A stretch of 64,000 nt of DNA from Myxococcales bacterium (lineage in GTDB: Bacteria > Myxococcota_A > Polyangia > Palsa-1104 > JAEUJZ01): assembly GCA_016794505.1 (NCBI GenBank), contig JAEUJZ010000049.1:188136-252135 (forward strand). Direction: 5' to 3'. The notes beneath the pieces were generated by a model. It made no database searches. It saw only the letters and a program-made list of their open reading frames with translations, and was not told the origin of the DNA. The position numbers and the translations under genes are program-made. Positions 27,796-36,376 of the stretch are shown in pieces. Position 1 is the stretch's first letter. The number at the start of each line of letters is the position of its first letter.

Positions 27796-28695
27796 CTATT
27801 CGGCAAACAGCTTCTGTCGCGCCGCGTCGCAGATCTCGGCGACAGCGGGGTGCTTGATGCGTCGCTCGACGGAGATGGCATAGAAACGCTCGACCACTCC
27901 GTCGAGGTGGCCGATGAGCTCGCAGCCGTACTGTGCCCGGATGGGCTCGGCCATCAAGGTTGGCGCCGCAAACACGCCGATCCCGGCCTGCGCAATCGTC
28001 TTTAGCAGCGCGCTGTCTTCAAACTCACCGACGACGTTGGGCCGCAGATCATGGGTCGAAAGCCAGCTGTCGACCCCGCGTCGCAGCATCGTCTGTTCGG
28101 TCGGCAGCAAGATCGGGGCGTCGGAAAGCGAGCGCGGGAAGCGGGCGCGATACTGGCGTGCCAGGGCCGGTGCCGCAAACATCGCTACCGGACTCTCGCC
28201 GAGCAGGTGATTGAACGCGCGGACCCGCACCGAAGGCGGCAGCGGCGCGTCGGTCAGGACGACGTCTAGCTCGTGCAGAGCCAGCTCTGCAAGCAGGCGC
28301 TCGGGGCGATCTTCGCGACACACCAAGCGCACCGGATCGGACATGCGATAGACCGGCAAAAGGATCTGCTGCGCGATCAGCTTGGGCAGCACATCGGCGA
28401 TGCCGACTTGCAGGCGCAGCCGCCCGCTGTCTCCGCGCTTGATGGCCTGCTGCAGATCGCGGCCCAGCGAAAAGATCTCGTCGGCGTATTGCAGGACGAC
28501 GCGACCCGTCGCGGTCAGCACCATCTGACGACCGACGCGATCGAACAGCGACTCGCCGATGCTGTTTTCCAGCGAGCGCAGCTGCGCGCTCAGCGTCGGC
28601 TGCGTCAGCCGCAGCTCTCGCGTGGCGCGCGTGATGCTGCCCTCTTTGGCGATGACCCAGAAGTAATAGAGGTGGTGATAGTTGAGCCAGTCCAT
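27796..28695 (-). CDS. LysR-family transcriptional regulator, NhaR-like
   Basis: The start ATG at 28695 (MDWLNYHHLYYFWVIAKEGS) gives 299 residues. An N-terminal winged helix-turn-helix (TRATRELRLTQPTLSAQLRS) is followed by a LysR substrate-binding domain (DVLPKLIAQQILLP, QAGIGVFAAPTLMAEPI). The opening sequence is typical of NhaR, the activator of Na+/H+ antiporter genes, but no antiporter gene is nearby. It lies 151 bp upstream of icd on the same strand, so control of icd is possible. In-frame ATGs upstream (28797) would add 34 unlikely residues. Confidence 0.87.
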   Translation of the reverse strand: MDWLNYHHLYYFWVIAKEGSITRATRELRLTQPTLSAQLRSLENSIGESLFDRVGRQMVLTATGRVVLQYADEIFSLGRDLQQAIKRGDSGRLRLQVGIADVLPKLIAQQILLPVYRMSDPVRLVCREDRPERLLAELALHELDVVLTDAPLPPSVRVRAFNHLLGESPVAMFAAPALARQYRARFPRSLSDAPILLPTEQTMLRRGVDSWLSTHDLRPNVVGEFEDSALLKTIAQAGIGVFAAPTLMAEPIRAQYGCELIGHLDGVVERFYAISVERRIKHPAVAEICDAARQKLFAE

Positions 28696-29029
28696 GCCGG
28701 TCTCTCCTTGCTGCCTGCGATCTGTTTCGGCGCGCTCAGCCATAGGAGCCTCACTGCGGCCCCGACGTGGCCAGAGTCTATCCATAGAAAAGGCCAATCA
28801 CTAGGCCTCTTGTTATCGAGAAAAACTGATCACCGGGGAGGAAGGCACATCCGATTTCGCGAGTGGAACCGCAGCGCCTGAGAGGCCCTTTGCCAGATCG
28901 CCAGAGACAGGAGAGAGACAGAGGTTGGGTGGCTTGAAATTGCCTTGACAAAGTCGGGCAGCGGGATGGAAAAACCCGATGTGCGCATACCTGCGCTCGC
29001 TTTGCCTACATCGTTGAACTGAAGAGGCC
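28696..29029. other. Divergent intergenic region, LysR gene / Pro-Ala-rich gene
   Basis: These 334 bp hold no gene. A perfect -35-like TTGACA lies at 28945-28950 on the plus strand, but no good -10 follows at 16-19 bp. The plus-strand start at 29030 is preceded by GAAGAGG. Nothing else is seen. Confidence 0.4.
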
Positions 29030-30868
29030 ATGTCCAACCAGAGCCCCGCCAAGCAGTCGCTGCGCAAGCCCCCGCCTCCTCCCCCTGCCGCGGTTCGAGC
29101 GGCCCGGCGAGAGAGCATGGAGGACTTGCTCGACGACTTCATCGCCCGCGCCAATCAGCGCCTTCAGAGTGAAAAGAGCCGTAGCTGGGACCTGATGCCC
29201 GTCGAGGTCATCGAAGAGATGGACGTCCTCGCGGCTCCCGAGCCGGTGCCGGTGCCAGTGCCGGTGGCTGTTCACGCGGCGCCCGTGGCGGTGACCCCCG
29301 CCGTGCAGGCGGCAGCCCCGGTCGAAGCCCGGATCGAGCCCGCAGCGCCCCCATCGGCGGTCCATGTCGAGCCCGTGGTTCTGTCAACGCCAGCAGCGGC
29401 CGTATCGCCCGTCGATGTCGCTCCAGCCGTGCCCGCGGTTGCGGCCGACACGAGTGCGGCCCCGCCGGTTGTCGCTGCGTCGGTGCAGTCAGCGCCGAGC
29501 CCAGCGATCGTGGAAAAAGAGGAAGCCTCGGCCACCGTCAGCGGTACAACCGTTCCACTGGCCGAGACCGCTGTGCAGCCGATCCCGGCTGTGGAAGTCG
29601 CTCGGCCAGCGGCGGCAGCGCCCGCAAGCGATGCCAGCGAAAAAGAGGCGATGCCGACGGATCTGGCCCGCAGCGATGCGGGGCAGGCCCAGCGCGGTCC
29701 ACAGCCAGGGCGCAACAAGAAAAAGGATCGCCGCGACCGTCAGCAGGGGGAACGGCAGCCGATGCGCGAGGCGCGCGTCGAAGACAAGAGCCCACCCGAG
29801 TCGAAGGAGGAGTCGGCACCTGAGCGCAGCCAGCCAGCCCCAGGGGCGAGTGCGCAGACGGCAGCGAAGGCGGTGGAGCCAGAGCCGACCAAGGTCGAGC
29901 GAGCGGTGGCTCCTGTTGCCGTCGCCAAGCCAAGTTCTGAGATCCGCAGCGTCAAGGCGGAAGTCCTGCCGGCGGCGGCGGTCGATGAACCCAAGCGAAG
30001 CAACAACAAAGTGCTGCTGGTGGCAGGCCTGGTCCTCGCGGCTGGCGCTGCATTCGTCTTTCTGCGGCCCGGCAGCAATGAAGAGGCGCCGAAGCCTCCC
30101 GCGCCAGCCGTTGTGCCGACCGAAAATGTTGCCCCCCCTGCTCCGGTGGTGACGCCGCTTCCGACGCCGCCACCGACGGTGACCCAGTTGCCGTCGACAC
30201 CTGCGGCCGCCGAGCCGAGCGCTGTGCCGACGCCGGCTGCGGTCGCACCGCCGCCCACCGCGACGGATCCTGCCGCGGCCGTGTTGCCGACTGCGGTTCC
30301 ACCCACGGCCGCAGTACCCCCCGCTGCGACGGTTCCTGCCGCGCCTGCTGCAGCCGCGCCTGCCGCCGCAGTGCCTGCTGCAACCGCGCCCACCGTGGCC
30401 GCGCCTGCTGCGACTGCGCCCCCCGTCTCAGCGCCTGCTGTGACCGCGCCCTCCGTCGCCGCGCCTGCTGCCGCTGTACCCGCCGCGCCTGCTGCGGCGC
30501 CGGGCGTATCGCCTGGGCCGGCTGAGACGGCTCCACCCGCTGCTGCCGTCGAGCCAGCGGCAAAGCCGGCAGCGCCTGAAGCCAAGCCGACGATCAGCGA
30601 GACTGCTTCCAAGCCGGCTGCTGCCGAGCCAGCTCCCCCGCCGGCCCAGGTTGCAAAGCCGAAGGCCGAAAAGCCCAAGGCTGAGAAGCCGAAGGCCGAA
30701 AAGCCCAAGGTTGAGAAGGCCGAAGGGGCGCCGGCCGCCAAGCCGGAAAAACCAGCCAAGCCGGCTCAGACCAAGCCTGCTGCTGAAGAGAAGAAGCCAG
30801 AGAAGCCCGCCAAGCCTGAGAGCAAGCCGAAGCAGGACTGGATCGACCCGTTCGCGGGCCAAGGATGA
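29030..30868 (+). CDS. Pro/Ala-rich single-pass membrane protein
   Basis: This 612-residue protein begins MSNQSPAKQSLRKPPPPPPA. A short acidic helical part (MEDLLDDFIARANQRLQSEK) is followed by a Val/Pro/Ala-rich disordered region, a basic segment (GRNKKKDRRDRQQGERQ) and one membrane helix at about residues 326-345 (KVLLVAGLVLAAGAAFVFL). After that, about 180 residues of Pro/Ala repeats lead to a Lys-Pro-Glu-rich tail. The layout, with a cytoplasmic N-terminus and long periplasmic Pro-rich arm, recalls TonB- or FtsN-like spanning proteins, but no SPOR or TonB-C domain is visible. The low complexity prevents a functional call. The gene may be co-transcribed with the TPR gene at 31020. Confidence 0.65.
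   Translation: MSNQSPAKQSLRKPPPPPPAAVRAARRESMEDLLDDFIARANQRLQSEKSRSWDLMPVEVIEEMDVLAAPEPVPVPVPVAVHAAPVAVTPAVQAAAPVEARIEPAAPPSAVHVEPVVLSTPAAAVSPVDVAPAVPAVAADTSAAPPVVAASVQSAPSPAIVEKEEASATVSGTTVPLAETAVQPIPAVEVARPAAAAPASDASEKEAMPTDLARSDAGQAQRGPQPGRNKKKDRRDRQQGERQPMREARVEDKSPPESKEESAPERSQPAPGASAQTAAKAVEPEPTKVERAVAPVAVAKPSSEIRSVKAEVLPAAAVDEPKRSNNKVLLVAGLVLAAGAAFVFLRPGSNEEAPKPPAPAVVPTENVAPPAPVVTPLPTPPPTVTQLPSTPAAAEPSAVPTPAAVAPPPTATDPAAAVLPTAVPPTAAVPPAATVPAAPAAAAPAAAVPAATAPTVAAPAATAPPVSAPAVTAPSVAAPAAAVPAAPAAAPGVSPGPAETAPPAAAVEPAAKPAAPEAKPTISETASKPAAAEPAPPPAQVAKPKAEKPKAEKPKAEKPKVEKAEGAPAAKPEKPAKPAQTKPAAEEKKPEKPAKPESKPKQDWIDPFAGQG
30656..30715 (+). repeat. Two 30-bp tandem repeats encoding KPKAEKPKAE
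   Basis: The two 30-bp units (30656-30685 and 30686-30715) differ at a single base (CTGAG against TTGAG). They encode KPKAEKPKAE then KPKAEKPKVE in the Pro-rich tail. Near identity at the DNA level suggests a recent duplication and possible length variation between strains. Confidence 0.8.
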
Positions 30869-31019
30869 AGCAGTTGCCGGGCGACGCGACGCTGGCCATG
30901 CCGTTTGGGTGGGCTCGATGACGCCATCGCCGTAGCTGCCAAGCACGCCCCCGCAGACTCCGCGCAGGTCGGCAGGCTTCGGGGGCCCCGCACTGCCGCA
31001 ACGCACACAGAGGATTCCG

Positions 31020-32690
31020 ATGCGCAAAACAACACTCGCTGCCGCCACCGCTGCCTTCACCCTGTTCGCAGGGGCCGGCCTGCCTGGAAGCTTGGTCGAT
31101 CGGTCGGCCAACCTGGGGTCGCGCGGTCGTCTGAACCTGTTCAGCCTGCCTTCGGCCGAGGCGCAGGAAGAAGACCCCGAGATCACGAACATGGCCAAGC
31201 AGCACTACAAGCTGGGCCAGGATGCGTATGCCGCGGGCAAGTATGACGTGGCGATCAAAGAGCTGAAGAAGGCCTACGTTCTTAAACGTATCCCGGCCAT
31301 CCTAGTCAACATCGCCATGACGTATCGCAAGACCAAGGACTACGACATGGCGGTGTACTTTTATAAGAAGTTCCTCGCCGAGGCGCCGGCTGACGACAAG
31401 GGGCGTCCGGGGGTCGAGGCACAGCTTGCCGAGACGGAACAAGAGCGCACCGTCGCTTTGACGCCGGCTCCGCTTGAGCCGGCTCGTCCCGCGGTCGAGA
31501 TGGCCAAGCCCGAAGGGCAGCCGCCAGCCGAAGCCGCCCAGGGGACCGCCGCACCCGCAGCCGCCGGAAAAGAGGCCGCGCAGCCGGCAGCCGAAGCCGC
31601 CAAGACCGCCGCGGCTCCCAAGACGCCGACGGCCGAGGCGACTGCTGCGGCAGCCCCGACGGCTGCTGCTCCCGGTGCGGCCCCCGAGGCAGCGACGCAG
31701 ACGGCCACCGCAGACAAGCCAGCGACGGAGTGGTCGCACACGCCGATCGATGCCGTCCCCCCGGGGCAGCCCGTCGACGTACGGGTGCAGATGCCGGTCA
31801 TGAAGGGCGTCAAGGTCAAGGTCTACTACCGCAAGGAAGGGCAGGCGAGCTTCGACTCGATCGAGCTCAAGCGACGTGGCAACGAGAAGCTGGCGCGACT
31901 GCCGGCCGAGCTGACGTCAGGTCGCAACTTCCAGTACTACATCGAGGCGCGCGATCCGGCGGGCACGCTGGTCAAGTCAGCAGGAAGCGAATACAGCCCA
32001 AACATCGTCCTGGTCGATTCGACGGCACGACCGCAGCTTGTCGATGCGCAGGGCGCCACCGATACCAGCGAAGACGACGAGCCGGCCCGCCGCGTCAAGG
32101 CAGGCCCCAAGCGCGACATCGAAAACGAAGCCGTGTCGTTCGATATCGGCAACCAGTCGGCGATGGATCGCCTGCGCAAGCAGCTCAGCAAGCAGGAGCG
32201 AGTGAAAGCGAAGGAGGGTCCGTCGTTCTTCACTCCGCTCGGCTGGGTCGGGGTGGGCACGGCTGGCTTGGGCTTGGCGTCGCTGGCCGCGGGCTCGACG
32301 TTCTTGGGCCTGGCCTATCAGAACGCGCAGATCGTCTCGGCTGACTCGCGCTGCGAGAACACCAAGATGCGCTGCCTGTTCTTCGGGCCGAACGATGATG
32401 CGTCGCTGAACAAGGCGCCCAAGGACTCCAGCTCAGAGCTAGAGCAGCGCGGCTTGCTGTATGACAAGGTTGGCACGGCGCTGACCGTGGCCGGCGGCGT
32501 TGTTCTGGCGGCGGGTGGGGCCCTGATCGCTACCGATCTGGTGCGCAAGTGGCAGGCCAGCCGTCCGAAGCCTGTGGCACCCAAGACGCGCAAGGTCAAG
32601 AAGGTGATCGAAGTCGAGGAGCCGGCGGTGTCCCTGGCCCCGGTTGTGAGCCCCGCTGTGACCGGGCTCGTCGCGGTGGGGCAGTTCTAG
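31020..32690 (+). CDS. TPR-containing envelope protein with C-terminal membrane helices
   Basis: This 556-residue protein has a signal peptide (MRKTTLAAATAAFTLFAGAG). TPR units at about residues 60-130 include YKLGQDAYAAGKYDVAIKEL and YDMAVYFYKKFLAEAP. A Pro/Ala-rich linker covers about 140-240. A beta domain at about 250-330 (VDVRVQMPVMKGVKVKVYYR) resembles bacterial Ig-like stress-type modules. Two hydrophobic helices near 410-435 (GWVGVGTAGLGLASLAAGST) and 485-508 precede a basic tail. An SD-like GAGGA lies upstream. The domain plan is shared with the proteins at 5196 and 58171. The function is unknown; a scaffold role in the envelope is inferred. Confidence 0.7.
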   Translation: MRKTTLAAATAAFTLFAGAGLPGSLVDRSANLGSRGRLNLFSLPSAEAQEEDPEITNMAKQHYKLGQDAYAAGKYDVAIKELKKAYVLKRIPAILVNIAMTYRKTKDYDMAVYFYKKFLAEAPADDKGRPGVEAQLAETEQERTVALTPAPLEPARPAVEMAKPEGQPPAEAAQGTAAPAAAGKEAAQPAAEAAKTAAAPKTPTAEATAAAAPTAAAPGAAPEAATQTATADKPATEWSHTPIDAVPPGQPVDVRVQMPVMKGVKVKVYYRKEGQASFDSIELKRRGNEKLARLPAELTSGRNFQYYIEARDPAGTLVKSAGSEYSPNIVLVDSTARPQLVDAQGATDTSEDDEPARRVKAGPKRDIENEAVSFDIGNQSAMDRLRKQLSKQERVKAKEGPSFFTPLGWVGVGTAGLGLASLAAGSTFLGLAYQNAQIVSADSRCENTKMRCLFFGPNDDASLNKAPKDSSSELEQRGLLYDKVGTALTVAGGVVLAAGGALIATDLVRKWQASRPKPVAPKTRKVKKVIEVEEPAVSLAPVVSPAVTGLVAVGQF

Positions 32691-32783
32691 CTCTGCCGAC
32701 GACCGAATCAACCCCTGCAACGAATCCAAAAGGGGAGGGCGGCATGTCGGTCGCGCCTCCGAGTAATGAAGAGGACTGCTCTC

Positions 32784-33650
32784 ATGCGCATCTCGCAGCT
32801 ATTCCTACTGTCGGCGCTGGCGATTGCTGGCTGCTACAAGCCTTCGTACTCTTCGGACCCTGACGCGGGCGTGGGTTTTCGCTGCCACGCGTCGGACAAT
32901 CCGCCTTGTCCGGCTGGCCTTGTGTGCTGTGCCGACGGGAAGTGTGGCGATGAACTGCTCAACTCGTCGCAGCCCAACGCGGAAGGCTGGTGCGTTCCGC
33001 CGCCGCCGCCCGTGGACATGACGACGACGGCGATCTCATTCTGGCCGTTTGGTACCAAGAGCATGTACTACCAGGGCGAAGTGATGCCCATCCCGCTTTC
33101 TGGCTACGACGAGAACAACGAGTGGCGCTGCAAGCGGGACGACGGCAACCCCGATCCGACAGCGAGCATCAAGCGCATGTTCGAGCCGAACGACTGGCCC
33201 GAGAGCGCCATTGTCTTGACCAGTCCGCTGCCGGTGGATCCGTCGCCGTCGATGATCGGCTCGGCCTATGAGATCTGCCCGGACAAGTCGGCCCCCACCG
33301 TGCCGGACGTCGACGTGTTCAAGTTCAAGGTGCAGACGCCGGCCAAGGTCATTGCCGAGATCCGCTATCGCGTGAACAACGGCGACCTCGACTTCGCGGT
33401 CTTCCGCGTCGACACCGACACCGAGACGGGCATGAAGAAGCCCGTGGTCATCGGCAAGGATCTCAGCGCCGTCGACAATGGCTGCATTGAAATGCCGACG
33501 CTGATGCCTGGCACCTATTACCTGGCGGTGCGCGGCACCACCAGCCCCGAGATGCCCGGTCAGTACACCATGAACACGTACAATATTCGCGTGTTCGCCG
33601 TCGGCTCGATGCCCTATTCCTGCGCGAAGAAGGCTGACGGAGGCGTCTAG
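32784..33650 (+). CDS. PPC-domain lipoprotein
   Basis: The start at 32784 is preferred because AAGAGG lies about nine bases upstream; 32766 is an in-frame alternative. The protein (288 residues) has a lipobox in LSALAIAGC. A Cys-rich segment (FRCHASDNPPCPAGLVCCAD) follows, with a spacing typical of small disulfide modules. A pre-peptidase C-terminal (PPC) type beta domain starts near residue 140 (DVDVFKFKVQTPAKVIAEIR, GTYYLAVRG). It should be anchored in the envelope and may bind glycans or protein. Its last base is shared with the start of the cupin gene. Confidence 0.72.
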   Translation: MRISQLFLLSALAIAGCYKPSYSSDPDAGVGFRCHASDNPPCPAGLVCCADGKCGDELLNSSQPNAEGWCVPPPPPVDMTTTAISFWPFGTKSMYYQGEVMPIPLSGYDENNEWRCKRDDGNPDPTASIKRMFEPNDWPESAIVLTSPLPVDPSPSMIGSAYEICPDKSAPTVPDVDVFKFKVQTPAKVIAEIRYRVNNGDLDFAVFRVDTDTETGMKKPVVIGKDLSAVDNGCIEMPTLMPGTYYLAVRGTTSPEMPGQYTMNTYNIRVFAVGSMPYSCAKKADGGV

Positions 33651-33982
33651 TGCCGTCGCCAGGGCCCTTTCTTTGCCTCGCCGACGAGGCAGATTTTTCA
33701 CCGGACAAGCTCAAGAAGATCGGCCTGTGCGAGACAGGACGGATGCTGTTCGATCTGTACTGTCTTGAGCCCGGCCAAGCCCAGAAGGTCCACGTCCACG
33801 ACGACATCGACAAGATCTATCTGGTACACAGCGGTCAGGTGACGGTGCAGGTTGGCGAGGCTTCGCGCGTCCTTTCGGTGGGCGAGGCGGCCTGCGCGCT
33901 GGCTGGGATGGCGCATGGCGTCCGCAATCACACGTCAGAGCCGGCCACCGTCGTTGTCTTCCAAGCGCGCGGCACGCTGTAG
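33650..33982 (+). CDS. Small cupin-domain protein
   Basis: This 110-residue protein starts with a GTG at 33650, which shares its first base with the previous stop. It has a single cupin barrel. Metal-type motif 1 is HVHDDIDKIYLVHSGQVTVQ and motif 2 is GMAHGVRNHTSEPATVVVF. Such proteins bind a metal or small ligand, and some are isomerases or dioxygenases. The substrate cannot be predicted. Its coupling with a lipoprotein gene is probably incidental. Confidence 0.8.
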   Translation: MPSPGPFLCLADEADFSPDKLKKIGLCETGRMLFDLYCLEPGQAQKVHVHDDIDKIYLVHSGQVTVQVGEASRVLSVGEAACALAGMAHGVRNHTSEPATVVVFQARGTL

Positions 33983-34026
33983 CCGCAGGCAAAGCCAGGG
34001 GCCATGCCAGTCCGCTGGGACGCGAT

Positions 34027-34773
34027 ATGACGACGCGGCGACGAGCAGCCCATCGCGCCGCGCTGGACGATGCCACCCTGGCCTTGCCGTTTTCATTGCC
34101 TGGGACGAAGGCGGTTTCGTCGGAGGGGCTGGATCTGGACCTGGGAATCGACGAGGCCGGTCGTGGCCCGATCCTGGGTCCGATGGTACTGGCCTGTGTG
34201 GTGCTGCGGCCGCACGATGCCACCGCGCTGCGCGACGAGGGCGTCTGTGACAGCAAGCGCTTTGGCGCCGGACCTGCAGCCCATCAAGCCCGCCTGCAGC
34301 TTGCCGAGCACATTCGGCGACGAGCCGTTCATGTCGGCGTTGCCATCGTCGCCCCGCACGAGATCGATGCCCGCGTCGGTCAGCTAAACCACCTAGAGCG
34401 CGAGCACGCCACGCGCCTGATCGATGCCGCTCCGCCTTGTGCTCGCATGTTTGCCGACGGTGTGCGGCTGTTTTCGCCGCTGGTTGCGCGCTATCCGCAG
34501 CTGGTCGCCCAGGATCGCGCCGAGTCGGCCTTTGTCTGCGTGGCGGCGGCGTCGATCGTGGCCAAGGCCACACGCGACAGCCTGTGGCTGGCGATCTGCG
34601 AGCGCTATCAGGCTGAGTTTGCTCCCCTTTTGTCCGGCCACGCCGGGGGCGGCTATCCCAACGAGGCGACGCGACGCTTCTTGCGCGCGTATTACGGCCG
34701 CTATCGCTGTCTGCCGCCCGAGGCCCGCAAGAGCTGGCCCAGCGATTTCCTCGCTGAGCCGACGTCGCCATAG
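34027..34773 (+). CDS. rnhB: Ribonuclease HII
   Basis: This 248-residue protein has the RNase HII core with Asp42 and Glu43 in LGIDEAGRGPILGPMV, CDSKRFG, Asp144 in MFADGV and Asp163 in AQDRAESAFVCVAAASIVAK. The late SGHAGGGYPNEATRRFLR is also typical. The enzyme excises ribonucleotides from DNA and processes RNA-DNA hybrids. The first 35 residues look like an extension and the true start may be internal. RNase HI is encoded separately at 18873, so the genome has both types. Confidence 0.9.
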   Translation: MTTRRRAAHRAALDDATLALPFSLPGTKAVSSEGLDLDLGIDEAGRGPILGPMVLACVVLRPHDATALRDEGVCDSKRFGAGPAAHQARLQLAEHIRRRAVHVGVAIVAPHEIDARVGQLNHLEREHATRLIDAAPPCARMFADGVRLFSPLVARYPQLVAQDRAESAFVCVAAASIVAKATRDSLWLAICERYQAEFAPLLSGHAGGGYPNEATRRFLRAYYGRYRCLPPEARKSWPSDFLAEPTSP

Positions 34774-34828
34774 CGCCATCCCACAGCGCGCTGCGCTGCT
34801 GTCAAACTAGGGCCAACAGAGGTCTGCG

Positions 34829-35422
34829 ATGAGCTCTTTCGCGATCGACGACGCCAGCGACTGCCCTGTGCTGGATGCGCTGCTGCCGAACGACACCAGC
34901 GTTCACTTGATCGTTCACGTGCGTGGCGACTGGGGGGCGCAGCGCGAAGCTCGCGTGCGCGAAGCAGAGGAGCGCACCGAGACGGCGCTTGCCTATGCGC
35001 GCTCGGCGGCGTTTCGCACGCGCTTCCCCGGCCGCATCGGTGTGGTGCGCATGCAGACCGATGGAGCGGTGCCCAGCGTGGTGGCGAGCGTCTTTGCCGA
35101 GCGCGGCATCGAAATCGAGGACGTATCGGCCAAGGCTCCCGAGGACGGCCCACGCTGCGCATTCTGTGGCCGCGACAAGCTCTTGCCCGAGCAAGCGGCC
35201 ATGACGGATGGTGGCTGGAGCTGCCCATCGTGTTTCCGTGCCTGGACCCTGCGCACGCAGCCTCAGCTCGACACGCCGCGGCGACGCATCATCATCCCGC
35301 CGTGGCTTTTGTGGTCTGCCTTGGCCGTGCTGGGCCTGCTGTTCTTGTTCGCCGTCGGAAACGAGCTGCGGTACCTGACCCACATGAACCGCATCATCCG
35401 CCAGCACATCCCGTCCCAATAA
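34829..35422 (+). CDS. Zinc-ribbon protein with C-terminal membrane helix
   Basis: This 197-residue protein begins MSSFAIDDASDCPVLDALLP. Residues 20-105 form an alpha/beta domain of unknown type (IGVVRMQTDGAVPSVVASVF). A zinc ribbon follows with CAFCGRDKL and CPSCFRAW, giving two CxxC knuckles. A membrane helix at about 155-178 (PPWLLWSALAVLGLLFLFAV) anchors it, leaving a short basic tail. No family was recognised. It lies 55 bp after rnhB and may share its transcript. A hairpin at 35457-35474 ends the unit. Confidence 0.65.
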   Translation: MSSFAIDDASDCPVLDALLPNDTSVHLIVHVRGDWGAQREARVREAEERTETALAYARSAAFRTRFPGRIGVVRMQTDGAVPSVVASVFAERGIEIEDVSAKAPEDGPRCAFCGRDKLLPEQAAMTDGGWSCPSCFRAWTLRTQPQLDTPRRRIIIPPWLLWSALAVLGLLFLFAVGNELRYLTHMNRIIRQHIPSQ

Positions 35423-35456
35423 CGACATAACGACAAATCCAGCCGGGTCCGCACAG

Positions 35457-35474
35457 ACTCTAATTATTTAGAGT
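35457..35474. terminator. Hairpin terminator between convergent genes
   Basis: ACTCTAA and TTAGAGT form a perfect 7-bp stem around TTAT, within a very AT-rich 100-bp island between convergent genes. There is no uninterrupted T run, so efficiency is uncertain, but the position fits a bidirectional terminator. Confidence 0.5.
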
Positions 35475-35524
35475 GCTCATTAATTTATTAATTAGCGATA
35501 ATTTTCGTTCATTTTGTAGGGAAA

Positions 35525-36328
35525 TTAACCGGTAGTCAGCGTGTCGTAGAACACCAGCTCGGGGCGCGACGAGGGGCGGGCGTGCAGCCAGGGGGCCTCG
35601 GTCTTGGGGATGGCGAAGTCGACGGCGCACAGCGTGATGCGACGCCGGGCAGAAAGCGGCTGCACGCGCGAAAGGATACGCCGCAGCGACGACAGGCCAA
35701 ACGAGGCATAGATGAAGAACACCGTACCCTCGTCGATGGGCGACCGCGTGGCGTCACCGCAGAGGAAGTGGACGCCGGCCAGGCCAAGCAACGCAGCGCT
35801 GCGCTGTGCGTGCGCGACCAAGTGCGGCTGCAGCTCGATCCCAGTGGCGCGAGCCCCGCACAAAAGGTGCGCCAGCAGCACGACGCGTCCCAGGCCCGAG
35901 CCAAGGTCGACGAACACATCGCTCGCCGAGACCGGGGCTTCACGCAGCGCCTGCACGATCACTGCCACTTCGCACGGCAGATACGGCACCGCTCCGGCGG
36001 GCAGGCGCGGATCGTCCGGGGGAAGCTCCGGCAGGGCCAAAAGACCGTCGAGCCAGGCGTCGCGCTGGGCCTTTGGCACCGCCTGCAGGCGCTGTTCAAG
36101 CGCCCGCCCGCGCAGCGCCCCGGAAGCGACCGCGGCACGCGCGCACACAGCGTCGGTGAACAGCGGATCATTCATCGTCGAGAGCCGATCGACTGTATCG
36201 CGAAGCGGGAGCTTTTTTGCCCGCCTTCGCGAGCCGCGAAGCACACGACGCGGGGCCGCGGCTTCCTTTTTGGCCAATGCAGCCGTACCATCGATTTGGC
36301 GCTTGAAGGACTCGTCAAGGGCAGGCAT
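35525..36328 (-). CDS. Class I SAM-dependent methyltransferase
   Basis: The 267-residue protein has a Rossmann methyltransferase core from about residue 130. The SAM-binding motif is VFVDLGSGLGRVVLLAHLLC, followed by GARATGIELQP and FLCGDATRSP. This pattern is near that of DOT1-like and tRNA/protein methyltransferases. The N-terminal 50 residues are basic and Ala-rich (RGSRRRAKKLPLRD), and an internal ATG (36175, MNDPLFTDAV) could be the true start. The substrate is unknown. It is divergent from the pqaA-like gene. Confidence 0.78.
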   Translation of the reverse strand: MPALDESFKRQIDGTAALAKKEAAAPRRVLRGSRRRAKKLPLRDTVDRLSTMNDPLFTDAVCARAAVASGALRGRALEQRLQAVPKAQRDAWLDGLLALPELPPDDPRLPAGAVPYLPCEVAVIVQALREAPVSASDVFVDLGSGLGRVVLLAHLLCGARATGIELQPHLVAHAQRSAALLGLAGVHFLCGDATRSPIDEGTVFFIYASFGLSSLRRILSRVQPLSARRRITLCAVDFAIPKTEAPWLHARPSSRPELVFYDTLTTG

Positions 36329-36376
36329 AAAAGGGACTCGCCTGTCGAGCGGCAGGCCAGCGCGGGAGGATCATCG

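Noticed and set aside
28945..28973. Sigma-70 promoter for the Pro/Ala-rich gene
   Set aside because: The TTGACA at 28945 is perfect but no acceptable -10 hexamer lies 16-19 bp downstream.
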